From Phragmites australis (lineage: Eukaryota; Streptophyta; Magnoliopsida; Poales; Poaceae), in the NCBI RefSeq assembly GCF_958298935.1, contig NC_084924.1:31097819-31161818 (forward strand): DNA of 64,000 bases, given 5' to 3'. Each line of letters begins with the position of its first letter. Position 1 is the stretch's first letter. Both the position numbers and the translations under genes were made by a program. The notes beneath the pieces are model-generated. The model saw nothing but the letters and a program-made list of their open reading frames with translations, had not been told where the DNA came from and searched no databases. Shown here in pieces: positions 23,635-36,062 of this stretch.

Positions 23635-26432
23635 CCTGCCCTACTCACGCCCGTGTCGTGGCCTTCCCCTCTTGGATCCACGGGAGCATGCCGTGCTATG
23701 TGCCAGCATTGGGACGCAACAATTTGTGCATGGTCAGTGCCTCGGGTGGCTGTGCTCGCCAGCGTTGCTGACTCCGCCACACGGCACGGGCACGCCCACG
23801 TGACTGCGAAACTCGTGGTGGTCGTCATCCTCTCCGCGCACGGCAGCCGAACCGGGTTGTCCTCGCCGTCAAAATTTTCCACACGTGGTAAGCCCCTGCT
23901 TGATTCGTCCTGGCCATGACTTCTTCACTGCCTTGTGCCCCTCCTTGACTGATCCTCACCGTGAATCCGTAGCTGCTTGTGCCGTCGTGGCCGTTTTTGC
24001 CTCCATCGGTCACCATTGCCGCTATCAAAGCACCTTACCAACAACATGCCGCTCCACAGCTTCTCCAAGCCAACCTGCACTGTGGAGAGCTCCACCGCTA
24101 ACCCCTGGATGTAGAGCGCACACCCCCTTTGCCTCGCCCTATTGCCGGTGCGGTGCTCGCCGAGAACTGAGCGCCGCCGTGCTACCATCCCCATCGCCAT
24201 CCTTGTTCTGGTCGGGCTCTCGGGCCAAGAAGCCCTTGGGCTAGTTTGCCTTCACGTGCTCGATGCGCTGGTGTCCTTCTCTGATCGAACCACACCACCT
24301 CCCGCCACCAGCGATGCCTCCTACGAGCCCCACGGTTTAATAGTCCGATCTAACTTTTGTACTGTTGTGTTGTTCATCTTTTGCTCAAATTGACTAGGAA
24401 CTTGTATAATTCGTAGTAAAATAAATACAATTCAGAAAGATATGAAACCAAGTTTTTTAGTTTTGTTTTGTCATCGTCTACATGTTAAAAATACATGCAA
24501 TGTGAATTGCCGTTGAAACACATGTATTTAGTTAAATGTGTTGTAAATTGTTAATTGCATAATTAAATCATATGATGTGCAAACATTGTAAAACCAATTT
24601 TGTTAGTCTTCTTTTATCATGCCATGTGCTGGAAAAATACATTTCACTCATACTCCGATTAACACGATTCTTATTGCAAAATTCATCTAAAGTCATTATG
24701 GACCTTTTTATGCAGAAGACAAATATGGCTGTTGTGATTGTGGATTTGTTGGATTTCCTTATTCGCGTCTCTTGGTGTTTATCAATCGAGTATGTGGTGT
24801 GTATGTGAGTGTGATCGGCGATGAAATGAATGATATAGAGCAGAAATATCACAAAGGTGAGAGGCAAGCAATCCCTTGATCATTTTGGACCCAGTGTTCA
24901 TATTTATTTTATGCATTGATTATGAAATTTTATTATGCATGCGTAGATGTTTTATAAACTGCTAATTGGGATAGTAGTCATGACCTAATTGAATCGATGT
25001 CAACTCTCCTTGAACTTGTTAACCTTACCATTGTTACCCTAGATTGTGGGTTGACATGATAATGTCACTTGGGTAGAACCGGACTAAGGTGCGATAGAAA
25101 TGCTTAGCCCCGCTATCTACCGATAATTTATTTGGTTGTCACACTATCACTTGGGATATGGAAAGATTTGTTAAAATAGTCAAGTCGTTGTTATTGTGAA
25201 ACTTAAGTTGTTGTTCAGACGGGGGCATGTTTATGTCAATGTGTGTCAGAATATGAGTGTCGTCTCACAGAAGAATGTATAGGCGGAGACCTACTCGTGT
25301 TGTATGAGGACCGATACCTTGTACTCGGAACTAAGGGATCAATAGAACCACATGTGTAGGTATGGATGACGACCCTAGCTTATTAACCCGGTTAGTTCTA
25401 CCCTTGCTTCTTGGAGTTGGGTCTGTATGTGCGGGTAATCCACAAGGTGGGTGTATCATAAGGGACTCCCATGGCTATACGCATGGGATCAAAGTCTGCC
25501 GACCCAACTATTAATACCCTCTGGACTACTGGGACCCAACATACATGAGGGCTAGCCTCTGGGGTACTTAGTTTAAAAGGTAAAGGAGGGGATAATATTA
25601 ATCGGGAGGAGCAAGGGTTAGGATTAAACGGTGTAATGGCTTTGTCATGACACCGTATGTACACCCAACGTGTAGAGTGTACAGCACCGATGGGCACCAC
25701 CAAAGGGAAGTTCATGTCTTGTTAGTAAAATGTACAAACTCTGTAGAGTAATAAATCTATTCGAATAGCCGAGCTCGTGGTCATGAGCCCCTTAGGAATG
25801 GGTCCATGGTTTAGATTATTTGTTTTGGGACATTGAGATCCTCTAATAGGCACTAGTGTAAGTATTGCGTATGTCTAGATGGAGAAGCGATCTTCATGGT
25901 ATGTGGTAGACTTCAAGCTATTGTTGTTCATTTATTTGCTTTGTCATTTACTTTATACTCTTTAAAATTATGTTGCGAATCTATTATTATGTGTACCTGC
26001 CAAACTGTCACCGCATTTATGCAAAACTATATATGTTGGCAATCCTTCAATTCAACCTTCATTTATTGTATCATTGCAATATATATAGCTTGCCTCCTGA
26101 AGTTGGTTATTGAAAATAATGCCAGGAAATCAAGAAAATGATGGCACCGCGTCTTTCTAGGATTCAACTCCCAGTCGGTTGCTTGTGGGCGGGCTTGAGG
26201 CACACCCGCTAGATATTTGAATCTTTTTTATTGTATTTTTATGTTGCATACTCTTTTATATTGTAGACCGGTTAGTCCTAATATTGTAAATTTAATCCAA
26301 TTAAAAATATTCACCTTGTAAAATGTATGGATGTGATATTACTGTTGTAACTGTGTGTAGTTGCTACTGATCATGGGACAAGTACAGTCGAAACATGGAG
26401 TTTTGGATAATCTAATTACCCAGGGCGGTACA
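23635..26432 (+). mobile_element. Orphan gypsy-type LTR fragment
   Basis: This 2.8-kb piece lies between the Tekay 3' LTR end and the point where copia coding sequence resumes (26433). It has no retroelement coding domain. It shows the layout of a Tekay/Del-like LTR: GC-rich first third, then ACCCGGTTAGTTCTACCCTTG, CTCTGGACTACTGGGACCCA and GAGGGCTAGCCTCTGGGG words I associate with grass gypsy LTRs, then GGCGGTACA at the end. The left end of this LTR is missing. I infer a remnant of an element that entered copia gag before the Tekay insertion. Confidence 0.55.
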
Positions 26433-29400
26433 GTTGGCTTTGGGTTTGGACTTTGAGAGAGTTGCTTACACCAGTCCTGGCAAGACCGTCATCACTGCAC
26501 CCACTACCCTTGAGTTGAAGAAAGCTAAGATCAATACCAAACAATCCATGCCAAAAAAGACTAAGCCTACACCACAATCTGCAAAGAAGAAATCCACACC
26601 ACAACCTAAGATGAGGGCATCGGTGAAAGAGCCTAGAGTGACCGGCAGTCGAGTTCCCAAGAGATGCTACCACTGCACCTGTTGCCAGAGAAAGGGTTAT
26701 CTTGTTGGGTTTTGCTTTCGCCGTAGGAGAGATGAGAGGCATGAGTGGGAGTGAAGCACCTGGGACATGTACCGCCCCTCTGTTGGTGCACATGAGCCCT
26801 TTCCTCGCTTCCACCCACGAGTTTCAGATGATTTTTACTCTCTTCCTAGAGGTTTTTCCCGATGTGGATTTTACCATGATTCATATGGTTCTTCTCCACG
26901 TGTAAGCGTGCTAGTGTTAATTTGCATGAACATGCTTTTACTACTTTACGACGGATGACCTAGTACTGGATTCCTAAGAAGTTTATAACTAACCCAAGTA
27001 TTGAGCCATCCACCTACTATTCTTCTCGCATGTAGATGGCGGACGGGTGCCTGGAGAACAAGTGGCTCATTGACTCTGGTTGTTCATGCTATATGATCGG
27101 AGATTCATCATGGTTCTCTAGCCTCATCCCTATGAAGCAACACAAGTACATCACATTCGAAGATGATCGGAAAGGAGGGGTCAAAGACAAAGGTATGGTA
27201 AGGGTGAATAAGAGTTTCACTTTCAAGGATGTGCTTTGGTGGAACATCCGAGATACAACCTTCTCTATGTATCTCAGTTGTTGGATGAGGACTTGGAAGT
27301 GCGTTTCCAACGTAATACTTCTCGAGTTCTTGATTCTTCTAGTGCTTTGATTTGTCAAATTTCTAGAGTTGGGAGAGTTTTTGTAGATGATTTTCTGAGT
27401 CTCTTGGTTCTTCTCGTTGCTTAATTGATCCACCTTCTTCTGAACTTTGGATGTGATATAGGAGACTAGAGCACATGAGCTTTGATTGGCTTACTCGTTT
27501 GAGTGCTCTAGGCTTGATTCGAGGATTGCCTAAGCTCAAGGTTGAGAAGAACCTTGTTTGTGCTCCTTGTCGACACGACAAGATGGTTATTGCCTCTCAC
27601 CCACGAGTCAATCTGGTGATGACTGAACGACTAGGAGAACTTCTCCATATGGACATTGTTGGTCCTTCTTGGGTTCATTCGGTGGGTGGGCAGTGGTATG
27701 CACTTGTCTCGCTACGCTTGGGTGTTCTTTCTTGTGAGCAAGGATGAAGTGTTCTCACACTTTTGGAGCTTGACTTTGATATTGTTTAAAGAACTTTCTA
27801 GTGCATTGAAAGAAATTTGCAGTGATAATAGCATCAAGTTCAAGAACTATTTCTTTGATGCTTTTTTGTCTTGAGCATGGTATTGAGCATCAATTTTCTG
27901 CCCCGCGTATTCCTCAGCAGAATGGCGTGGTTGAGAGGAAGAATCGCACTTTGGTGAAGATGACTAGAATGATGCTCGATGAGCATAGGACTCATATGAA
28001 GTTTTGGGCGGAGGCTATTAGCACAATGAGCTATATCTCAAATCGAATTTTCTTGCGACTGATCTTAAATTTGACATCTTATGAGTTACGTTTTGGGAGA
28101 AAGACGAAGGTTTCTCATTTGAGAGTTTTTGGTTGTCGATGCTTCATCCTAAAGCATATCAATCTTGACAAGTTAGAGTCTCGTTCTTCCGATAGTATTT
28201 TCTTGGGGTATTCGCTTCATGGTCATTTTTATAGGGTTCTTAATCTTGACACTAACACAATTATGGAGTCCTATGATGTGACCTTTGATGAATTAACCCG
28301 TTGTGCTAGCCTTGTTCTTGAGTGTGCAAGTGATCAGGAGATAAGCGAAAGTATCTTTGTAGATGGCGACCTTCCAGCTCTCGGGGATGATGAGGATGAT
28401 CCACTACTTCCTACCACCACACTTGCACCCAAGCTGATTCCTGCCTCTTCTACACCGATAGATAATCCTACAGCCTCTACTTCTACTTCAGCTGATTTCG
28501 AACCTACACCAGCAGTGTTTGAGAGGGAGATCATCTCGCAGCATGAAGCTCCTACACACATTCAGTGGTGATACCCTCTACAAATGATGATCGGTGACAT
28601 CAATGAAAGGGTAACATGGTCTAAATCCTCTTCTCATACTTATTTTACCAATTCTATATTCGTTGCTTTCTTTGAGCCCCATGATGTTGGATATGCTTTA
28701 TCTGATTCAAATTGGGTCAATGTCATGCATGAGGAATTAGAAAACTTTGAGAGAAACCAAGTTTTGGTCCTTGTAGAGCCACCCCCTAATATTCACACCA
28801 TAGGCACAAAATGGGTTTTCAAAAATAAACATGGAAGGATGTTTCTGTAGTGAGAAACAAGGCTAGACTTGTGGCTCAAGGTTTCACTCAAATCGAGGGA
28901 TAGACTATGGAGAAACCTTTACAACGGTAGCTAGGCTAGAAGCTATTAGGATCCTTCTTACATTTGCGGTATCCAACGGGTTCAGGTTGTATTAAATGGA
29001 TGTCAAAATTGCTTTTCTAAATGGTTTCATAGAAGAAGAGGTCTATGTCAAGCAAACCCCCAGTTTTGAGGACCCAAATACCCAAAAAGAATATACAAGC
29101 TTCGAAAAGCATTGTATGGACTTAAGCAAGCACATAGGGCTTGGTATGATAGGCTTAAGTCTTCCTTGCTAGAACATGGGTATGAGATGGGGTCAGTAGA
29201 TAAACTTTATTCACTCTTAGGCATGGCAATAATTTTCTACTTGTTCAGATTTACGTGAATGATATCATTTTTTGTTGCTCTTCTCATGCACTTGTGGCAA
29301 AGTTTGCAGAAACTATGAGCATGGAATTTGAGATGTCGATGATGGGCAAACTCGACTTCTTCCTTGAGCTGCAAATCAAACAATGCAAGTAAGGTACATT

Positions 29401-30200
29401 CGTTCACCAGACAAAGTACGCTAAGGATTTGCTGAAGAAATTTGACATGAGCGATGCGGAGTCCTTGGTGACATCGATGACTACCTCAATCGTGCTTGAT
29501 CCGAACGAAGATGGAGAGTAGGTGGACCAGGGAGAGTACATGAGCATGATTGGCTCCCTTCTGTACCCGACAGCGACAAGACCTGACATCCACTTCACTA
29601 TCTACCTGTGTGCCCGCTTCTAAGCTTCACCACGGGCGTCTCACGCCAAGCAATGAAGCGCATACTCAAGTACCTCAAGCACACTCTCGAGTATGGTGTT
29701 TGGTTTTCTGCATCTTCTTCTCTCTCTTTGAGGTTTTTCAGATGCGGATTTTGCTGGTTGTAGAATTGACAGAAAGAGTACCTCAGGTACCTGCCATTTC
29801 TTGGGTACTTCTCTTGTGTGTTGGTCTTCTCGCAAGTAGTTTAGCGTTGCGTAGTCTACTGTTGAAGCTGAATATGTAACTGTTGCTAGCTGGTGCTCAC
29901 AGATTTTGTAGATGGTTACTACTTTGAGGGACTATGTGTTAAAGTTTAAGAGTGTACCACTTTTGTGTGACAGCACCAGTGCCATAAGTCTTACCAATAA
30001 CCTAGTCTAACACTTCAGTACCAAATATATAGATATGAGATTCTACTTCTTGAGAGATCATAATGAGAAAGGGACATTGAGTTGAGCTACATAGATACAT
30101 AACACCAGCTAGCCGATATTTTCACTAAGCCTCTAGATGCAACAAGATTTTTCTATTTGAGGGGAGAGCTTAGGGTGTGTCATCCTTATGGTATTGTGTG
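26433..30200 (+). pseudogene. Copia gag end and pol, degenerate (SIRE-like)
   Basis: Resumes copia coding after the nest. Order as in Ty1-copia: end of gag with a Cys/His cluster CYHCTCCQRKGYLVGFCF (26434-26754), protease with WLIDSGCSCYM (27060-27110), GAG-pre-integrase with RLEHMSFDWLTRL (27463-27500), integrase core ending PQQNGVVERKNRT (27900-27960), reverse transcriptase starting NWVNVMHEELENF and TIGTKWVFK (28700-28850) with MDVKIAFLNG at about 29000, RNase H around TVEAEYVTV (29850-29890) and DIFTKPLD at 30115-30140. Frameshifts and stops separate nearly every domain, so it is dead. Confidence 0.85.
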
Positions 30201-31567
30201 AGGGGGAGTTGCCATTATACATACTCTATCTTACTTCTGTTGCATTTACATCGTATAGTAGTTTGTAAGATAATCATAGTAATTGAGCTTCACTTATATG
30301 TTCATTGCACTTTCTTGTATTAGTTGTGAATTTGTGCTAAGTGGAGTGGGCATATAACAATTTGTGCAAGCTTAGTCTCTTTTTGAAACATAGCATAAAA
30401 TTTGTTGAGTAAGCTTGAATTTTCTAAGGATAAACTTGAAATATGAATATAATCACTTGTCACCCTTGAATATTTGCTTTAGCTTGATCAGTGCTTAAAT
30501 TAGGAATAATTCTGTAAAACACTTGTGCTAGGTCGCTTTGTTCAGTTCAGCAGATTTGGGATCTTTGACCTTTGTCTATGTAAATATTTATCCCATGATT
30601 AACCCTTGGGAGAGCATATGCTCTTTTGTGTCACAAAGCACAACTTGATTTGGTTTTGTGAAAAATTGCATATCATGAATCCTATGCTGAGTTAATAAAA
30701 TGAATGATCAAGTTTTGAGCTAAAATTGAATCTAATACGGTGGCTTAAGACTTCATGTAGTTTGCCAAAGAAGTGAACCCATGATTACTTAAGTTTACTT
30801 GAGGATAGTTAAATAATCAAATGATAAAGATAACTTCTGGTTTTTAATGTACTAAGAATGCTCTTCTTCATTTTGTCAAACTAAGGCTTGGATTGATATG
30901 TGAGTGTTTGCATAGCTCGTCGGGTTGAATTTGGTTGCCTATTTTGAACTTTACATAGCACTAGTTTCTCTAATCTTTTCACTAATAATGAAATTGTGGA
31001 TGCTCTTGTGGTAACATCTTTTAGATAATTGAACAACATGATCAAAACTTGCTTCAGTCATGATACTTGTGATATGGAATCACTTTGAGACTCTGTACGC
31101 CTTTGAGTTATATTGCTTATTCCTCATATTTCTTTAACATCTCTAGTCCTTGCAAGTGTTTTGTGATCTATATGTGAAGCTTTGTAGGCTTGCATTTTAT
31201 TTACATATTCATGCATCGCATGGTGCTTTATCTCAAAGGAGGAGAATTTTTTTGTCCTTGATGTATGCATTGCCAAAGGGGGAGAAAATATGCATTAATC
31301 CACAAAGAATAAACTTGCATAATGAAAGGGGGAGAAAATCCATATTGAAAATGGTGCATTCATCAAGGGGAGCATAGAGCATATGCATTTGAGCCTTTGA
31401 GGTTTTTGGCTTGTCTCTCGTCTTTTTGGGCTTCTGCAATCTTTTGCCAAGTGATATGCTTTTGCTCTTTCTCGGGTTCTTTGGTCACTTGGATGAGCTT
31501 CTCTTGTTTTTCTTCAACCAATTATTTGTGCTTTAATGGTTGTCAATGCACTCATCAAAGGGGAGAT
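30201..31567 (+). other. Copia 3' non-coding region with PPT-like motifs and true PPT
   Basis: About 1.35 kb between RNase H and the 3' LTR without a long frame. In SIRE/Maximus elements this interval can hold an envelope-like ORF; I see no trace of one. Purine motifs close to AAAGGGGGAGA occur at about 30202, 31235, 31275, 31325 and 31358. The last, AAAGGGGAGAT at 31557-31567, directly precedes the LTR and is the likely polypurine tract. Confidence 0.7.
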
Positions 31568-33240
31568 TGAGAAACCAAGTTGAGATGTGCTTTAGTTCAT
31601 ATGTGATGAGTGATTGATAAAGTGTTGATTTGGTTTGATGATTTTTGAATTGTATAAGCATGTTTATGTTTATAACTAAACCAAAAATAGAATTGGATGT
31701 TGTTGCCTCACCGGATGGTCCGATGTGTGATTTTTTTTTTACACACCAGAAGGTCCGGTGTTAAGAGAGGATGAGCACCAGAGCATTTTTTAACTTAGAG
31801 TCAAAAATGGTGTGAGCACCGAAAGGTTTGGTGTTCACAAGATTTGAATACCGGAGCATGTAACAGAGAAGCTGAAAATGGGCATCCGGGGTGGTCTACT
31901 CACCGGAAGGTTCGATGTTGAGATGCTTTGAACACTGGACCATTTAATAGAGATGTTGCAAAATGGCTTGACTGGTGTTGTACACACCGAACAGTCTGGT
32001 GATGGGCATGACTAAAACCGGAGCATTTTTCGTAGGGACTCCAGAGCCAGAAAGATAGTACACATCGAATGGTTCAGTGCTTGTACTTGTGTGAGCGTCG
32101 GGCCATCCGGTGTTCACTTTTTTGTTACGACTTGCTATTTCTGCAAGGATTTCAATGTGGGCTAACTGCATGTGGTGTTTACATGTTGTTAGAGATACAT
32201 GTTTGCTTGTCTCATGATATGTAGGTAATGGATGCGACTTGGCGACCGATGGTGGGAAGATCGGGGCTAAGCGGGGTGCTTGGTACCGGACGATCGAGTA
32301 GGCTGGGTGGAGTCAAGCGTGATCTTAGCTGTGCACATGAAGATCAAGCAAAACATAGATGGAAGGATGAAGATGGTGTGTTTACAAAGTCAAGTGAAGA
32401 GGATGCCAGTGCAAATGACAATGCGACCCAAGGGATCAGGAGCAGGAGAGACTTGCCAGCGGGTAAGATCACAAAACAGAGTACAGGTGTCGACATGGGA
32501 TGCTTGCTTGAGGTCAAAACAAGCAGTTGTGAGTCACGCTTTGAGAAGCATGCGAGACAGTTTCGCGGTTTGACCTCAAAACCATGGAAGGATTAGATGA
32601 GCCAGCTACATATGCTTGAGAGCTAAGGTTCTAGAGGAGATGAGAGAATATGCTTGGTCCTTATAATAGGTTAGAGCTTTTGTCAAAGAAAAATACTTTA
32701 TAATTTGCTTAAAATAGGGTAGACCTCTTGTCGAAATGAAGTACAAGTTTCTTCTTGTGTTCGAGTTCATCTTCTTCTAGTTTCCTTCTATTAGCTCTGT
32801 GTTTTGTTGCGAGTTTTTTCCTTTTGGATGCGATTTTCGTTTTGGTTTTTGGACTGCAATTTTTGCTCTTTCTGAAGTCATTCTCCTTATTATTAGAGGC
32901 ATAAAATTCGCACACCTATATGTATAAGTTGGTATTGAATTCTCTTGCATCTGTTCAATCAATTTGGGGGTTTTCTTATTTAGGTAGCTCTTATTGTTTC
33001 AAAATTGCAAGTTTTTTAATATAAAGACATATGTAATAGTCTTGAATGTAACCTATGTGTCATATATCATCCGTGGAGTTATATTGCCTCGGAACTTCTC
33101 TTCTTAAATATTTTCTCTTGTGTTTTTACTTCTACTGAGGTTTTAAGGTACGTTAAGTGATTAAATAGGAGAAGACCATCAGTTTTAATTTTTTTAAGAC
33201 GTCTATTCATCTCTCTCTAATCACCAATCCCAATCCCTAC
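31568..33240 (+). mobile_element. 3' LTR of SIRE-like copia element
   Basis: Starts TGAGAAACCAAG after the polypurine tract and ends near CCAATCCCTAC at 33240, the position equivalent to 4451. It carries the same ACCGG/CCGGT array as the 5' LTR. A 214-bp segment present at 3613-3826 of the 5' LTR is gone, with AAGGAT at the break (32588-32593). No clear 5-bp target duplication can be checked because the left end of the element is disrupted. Confidence 0.85.
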
Positions 33241-34420
33241 GCTCGAGGATCTTTAGATTCCGAAGGAACGAAACCAAGAGTCTGTGACACACTATGTTTG
33301 ATAATGAAACGTTCTTTCATCAGTGCTACATGAAAGTATAACAATGTATCTGAACTTGTATTAACGATTTTTTTTTATAGATTGCTAGACCGGATGAAAC
33401 AATAGAGGCCATCTACTACCCACTTAATTGGTTTCATTCTTAGAATCTGCAACTCGTGCTAACCCCATTAGCAGTGGCGAGAATCGATTATAAGAAACCC
33501 TCGTTTAGTTATTCTTAGTTATATCAGTGGTGGATCCGGAGCTAATTTTTCTTTAAAAAAAGCTCAACTTCTTCTTCTTCCTCCTTCCTCTTCTCTTCTC
33601 TCTCACCTTTCTCTTTCTTCTCGTCTTCTTCTCTTCTTTTTCCTCTTTTATATCCAAAGATTATGGAGAGACTTAAGGGGGGCTCTTAAGTATTTTCAGG
33701 GCTAGAGGTTGAATCCGATCTGAGTAACACTATAGATGACCTTACTACTTTTTTTCTTTTTTTCAGGAAGATGACCTTACTACTTTACTTTACATTGTGC
33801 TGATAAAGACAAAGATAAAACATATCGTACAATACTATATTTCACCAAAAGCACAAAAAAAAAATCTACACAACAGTTTGAAAGAAAAAAAAATCATGCA
33901 TTAAGGATAAGTCTACTTAACCCCTAAATTATCGACATCAAGATTTTCTAGATAACCCCATGCAGTATAAAACCAAGTATCGAATCCCTGAACTACTCAA
34001 CACCGTTTAAACAACCCCTTGAGGTGATTTTGTAAGTAGTTTTGCTACAGTGGTAGTTACGTGGCTGATGACATGACACTAACTTGTCAAAGAAAAATAA
34101 AAAAATAAATCCCAAAAGAATATGAAATGTAAACTCATGGATCCTAAATTTGGATTCAGAATTATAAAATCAAGATTCAAGTATAGTGAACTTTGTGTTT
34201 ACCATTTGTTCTAGACTGAAAATGCATCTTTTTCTCATAAAAGGTAGAAGGTAAACCGCTGTAACCCTATAGATTGACGACGGATAATGTAGCGGTCCAG
34301 TCTTTCTAATTCCATTTGATTGGCGAGAAGTTTCAAATGGCAAGCACACATTTGTTTGTGGCTTAACAGATCTACTCTCCTTTAATATGTTTGGATTTCA
34401 GGAGAGCTTCGTGTAAATTT

Positions 34421-34790
34421 TGTACCGAGGAGTTTATTTCTCGGTAAATATTGAACTTTCGTCTACTTAGACAGTGTTTGCTTAGTTGTATGAACTGTGC
34501 ATATATAAGTGGTAGTGATAGCAGTCTGTGTGGCTGTTTGGTTCGCTGCATTTGTACCGTTTTATCTTAGAGGGAGTGATACAGATATCCAAAATATTTC
34601 CTCTGTACAGAGAAATTTATTTCTCAGTAAATATTGAGCTTCTATCTACTTAGATAGTATTTGGTTAGTTATATGAACCGGAACATATATATGAGTGGTA
34701 GTAACAAGAACCTATGTAACTGTTTGGTTTACTGTACTTGTACCATTTTATTTTGAATGAAATGATACAAACATTTAAAATATTCCCGCA
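34421..34790. repeat. 183-bp direct tandem duplication
   Basis: TGTACCGAGGAGTTTATTTC at 34421 and TGTACAGAGAAATTTATTTC at 34604 begin two copies of about 183 bp that share TAAATATTGA, CTACTTAGA(C/T)AGT, and TACCGTTTTAT/TACCATTTTAT blocks. The copies have diverged by several percent or more. Confidence 0.75.
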
Positions 34791-35589
34791 AAATGTTGCA
34801 TCGGTTAAATCAGCCACACCACTTTATCCAAGATGAAACGTACCCCACACGAGACGTTTCAATCACCTGCTGTGTCCCATTCGCGCCGCTCCCTCTCTCC
34901 ACCCAAGCATTAAGCCGCTCTCCCTCTGTACTTTGATGTGGTTAATTATGAAAGGTGACTTCTGAATATTCTGCATCTTCAACGGTTTCCCTTCAGGATC
35001 TAGAATCCCTTCATAACGGGATTTTCGTTTCTTTTAACGTTCCAACGGTTTCCCTTTACGGTTCCCATCGCGAGGGGATTCTCAGAGTCATTCCCTCCAG
35101 GACGGGATTCTCTCTCCTTTCCCTTTGCAATTCCCCTCGAAGGGAAGCTGTGGAGATAAGAAGAAATAAAAGGAATGAGAACGGGGAAGGGAATCAGAAA
35201 GAAAACGAAATAAAGATAATATGATTAGAGATGGTCTAATGTGGTGTATGTAGTACTGGGTTAATGGCTCTTTGGAATCATCAATTTTATACTTCCATTG
35301 TTGCTTCAGTTATATGTGGTGCTTATATGCTTTTTCTTGCAAGAGATCATCATATTTCGCGGGATTTTATCTTTCTGATGAACCACTAAGAAAAAGATAA
35401 TGTCAAATGTATCGATTTTGTTTTGGAATAGCCTATTAATTTAGGAGCAAAGTTCTTATATACAGAGGTAATCTCACCCCACTAGAGAGGAGGTTATATT
35501 CTCCAAACCAAACATAAGCTTATACGAGAGTTGTTATATTTTATATAACCAACTAAATAAAAATATATATTATCATATATAACCAACTA

Positions 35590-35591
<2 letters not shown>

Positions 35592-35621
<30 letters not shown>
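35592..35621. repeat. (AT)15 microsatellite
   Basis: About fifteen AT units without interruption, 0.45 kb upstream of the RPL6 start. Confidence 0.95.
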
Positions 35622-35625
<4 letters not shown>

Positions 35626-35858
35626 CGTATCTAAAATCAACTATCCAACTGAATTATTTCATACAAAATAGATCTTCTTAAGATGAACTAAACACTAGCT
35701 TAGTTTTACGCTATTCAGCCTTGCAACACGTGTTCATTACGGTACATCTAGGAATTCAAACCCATCCAATTTTGTCTCGGATTTAGATCTCAGATGGAGA
35801 TCCTAATTTCAATATTACTCTAACTTTATCACCAACATATAAATTTATAAATCTAGTC

Positions 35859-35866
35859 CTATATAT
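35859..35866 (+). promoter_or_regulatory. Candidate TATA box of RPL6
   Basis: CTATATAT about 200 bp before the ATG, followed by a drop to GC-rich leader. A start of transcription near 35890 would give a leader of about 170 bp. Inferred by position alone. Confidence 0.4.
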
Positions 35867-36062
35867 CAATAATAAATAGTGAAGCCGGAGAATCCTGTCC
35901 CTACCCCCATAGGCCCAGACCGGGCTTCGCTTCAGCTCCCCTGCTCTGTGGATAATAGAACAAGGCGTGCAAGCTTCCTAGCATCAAGATAAGAAAACCG
36001 CGCGGCTGCACGGAGGGCGAGCGAGCGGAGGCAGCTCCTCCGGCAACTGCGAGCGCCCGTCC

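Larger units (their letters stand above)
33241..35858. other. Intergenic region upstream of RPL6
   Basis: AT-rich, no convincing gene. Holds a pyrimidine-rich tract (33575-33655, mostly CTTCTT/TCTC), a 183-bp tandem duplication (34421-34790) and an AT microsatellite (35592-35621). The open stretch at 34955-35224 is repetitive (AACGGTTTCCCTT, GGGATTCTC words) and probably part of an unidentified short repeat, not a gene. Confidence 0.6.

Noticed and set aside
32228..32596. 122-codon frame in the copia 3' LTR and its counterpart at 3433-3648
   Set aside because: The frame is not kept between the two LTR copies and lies in LTR sequence shared by both, so it is not a separate gene.
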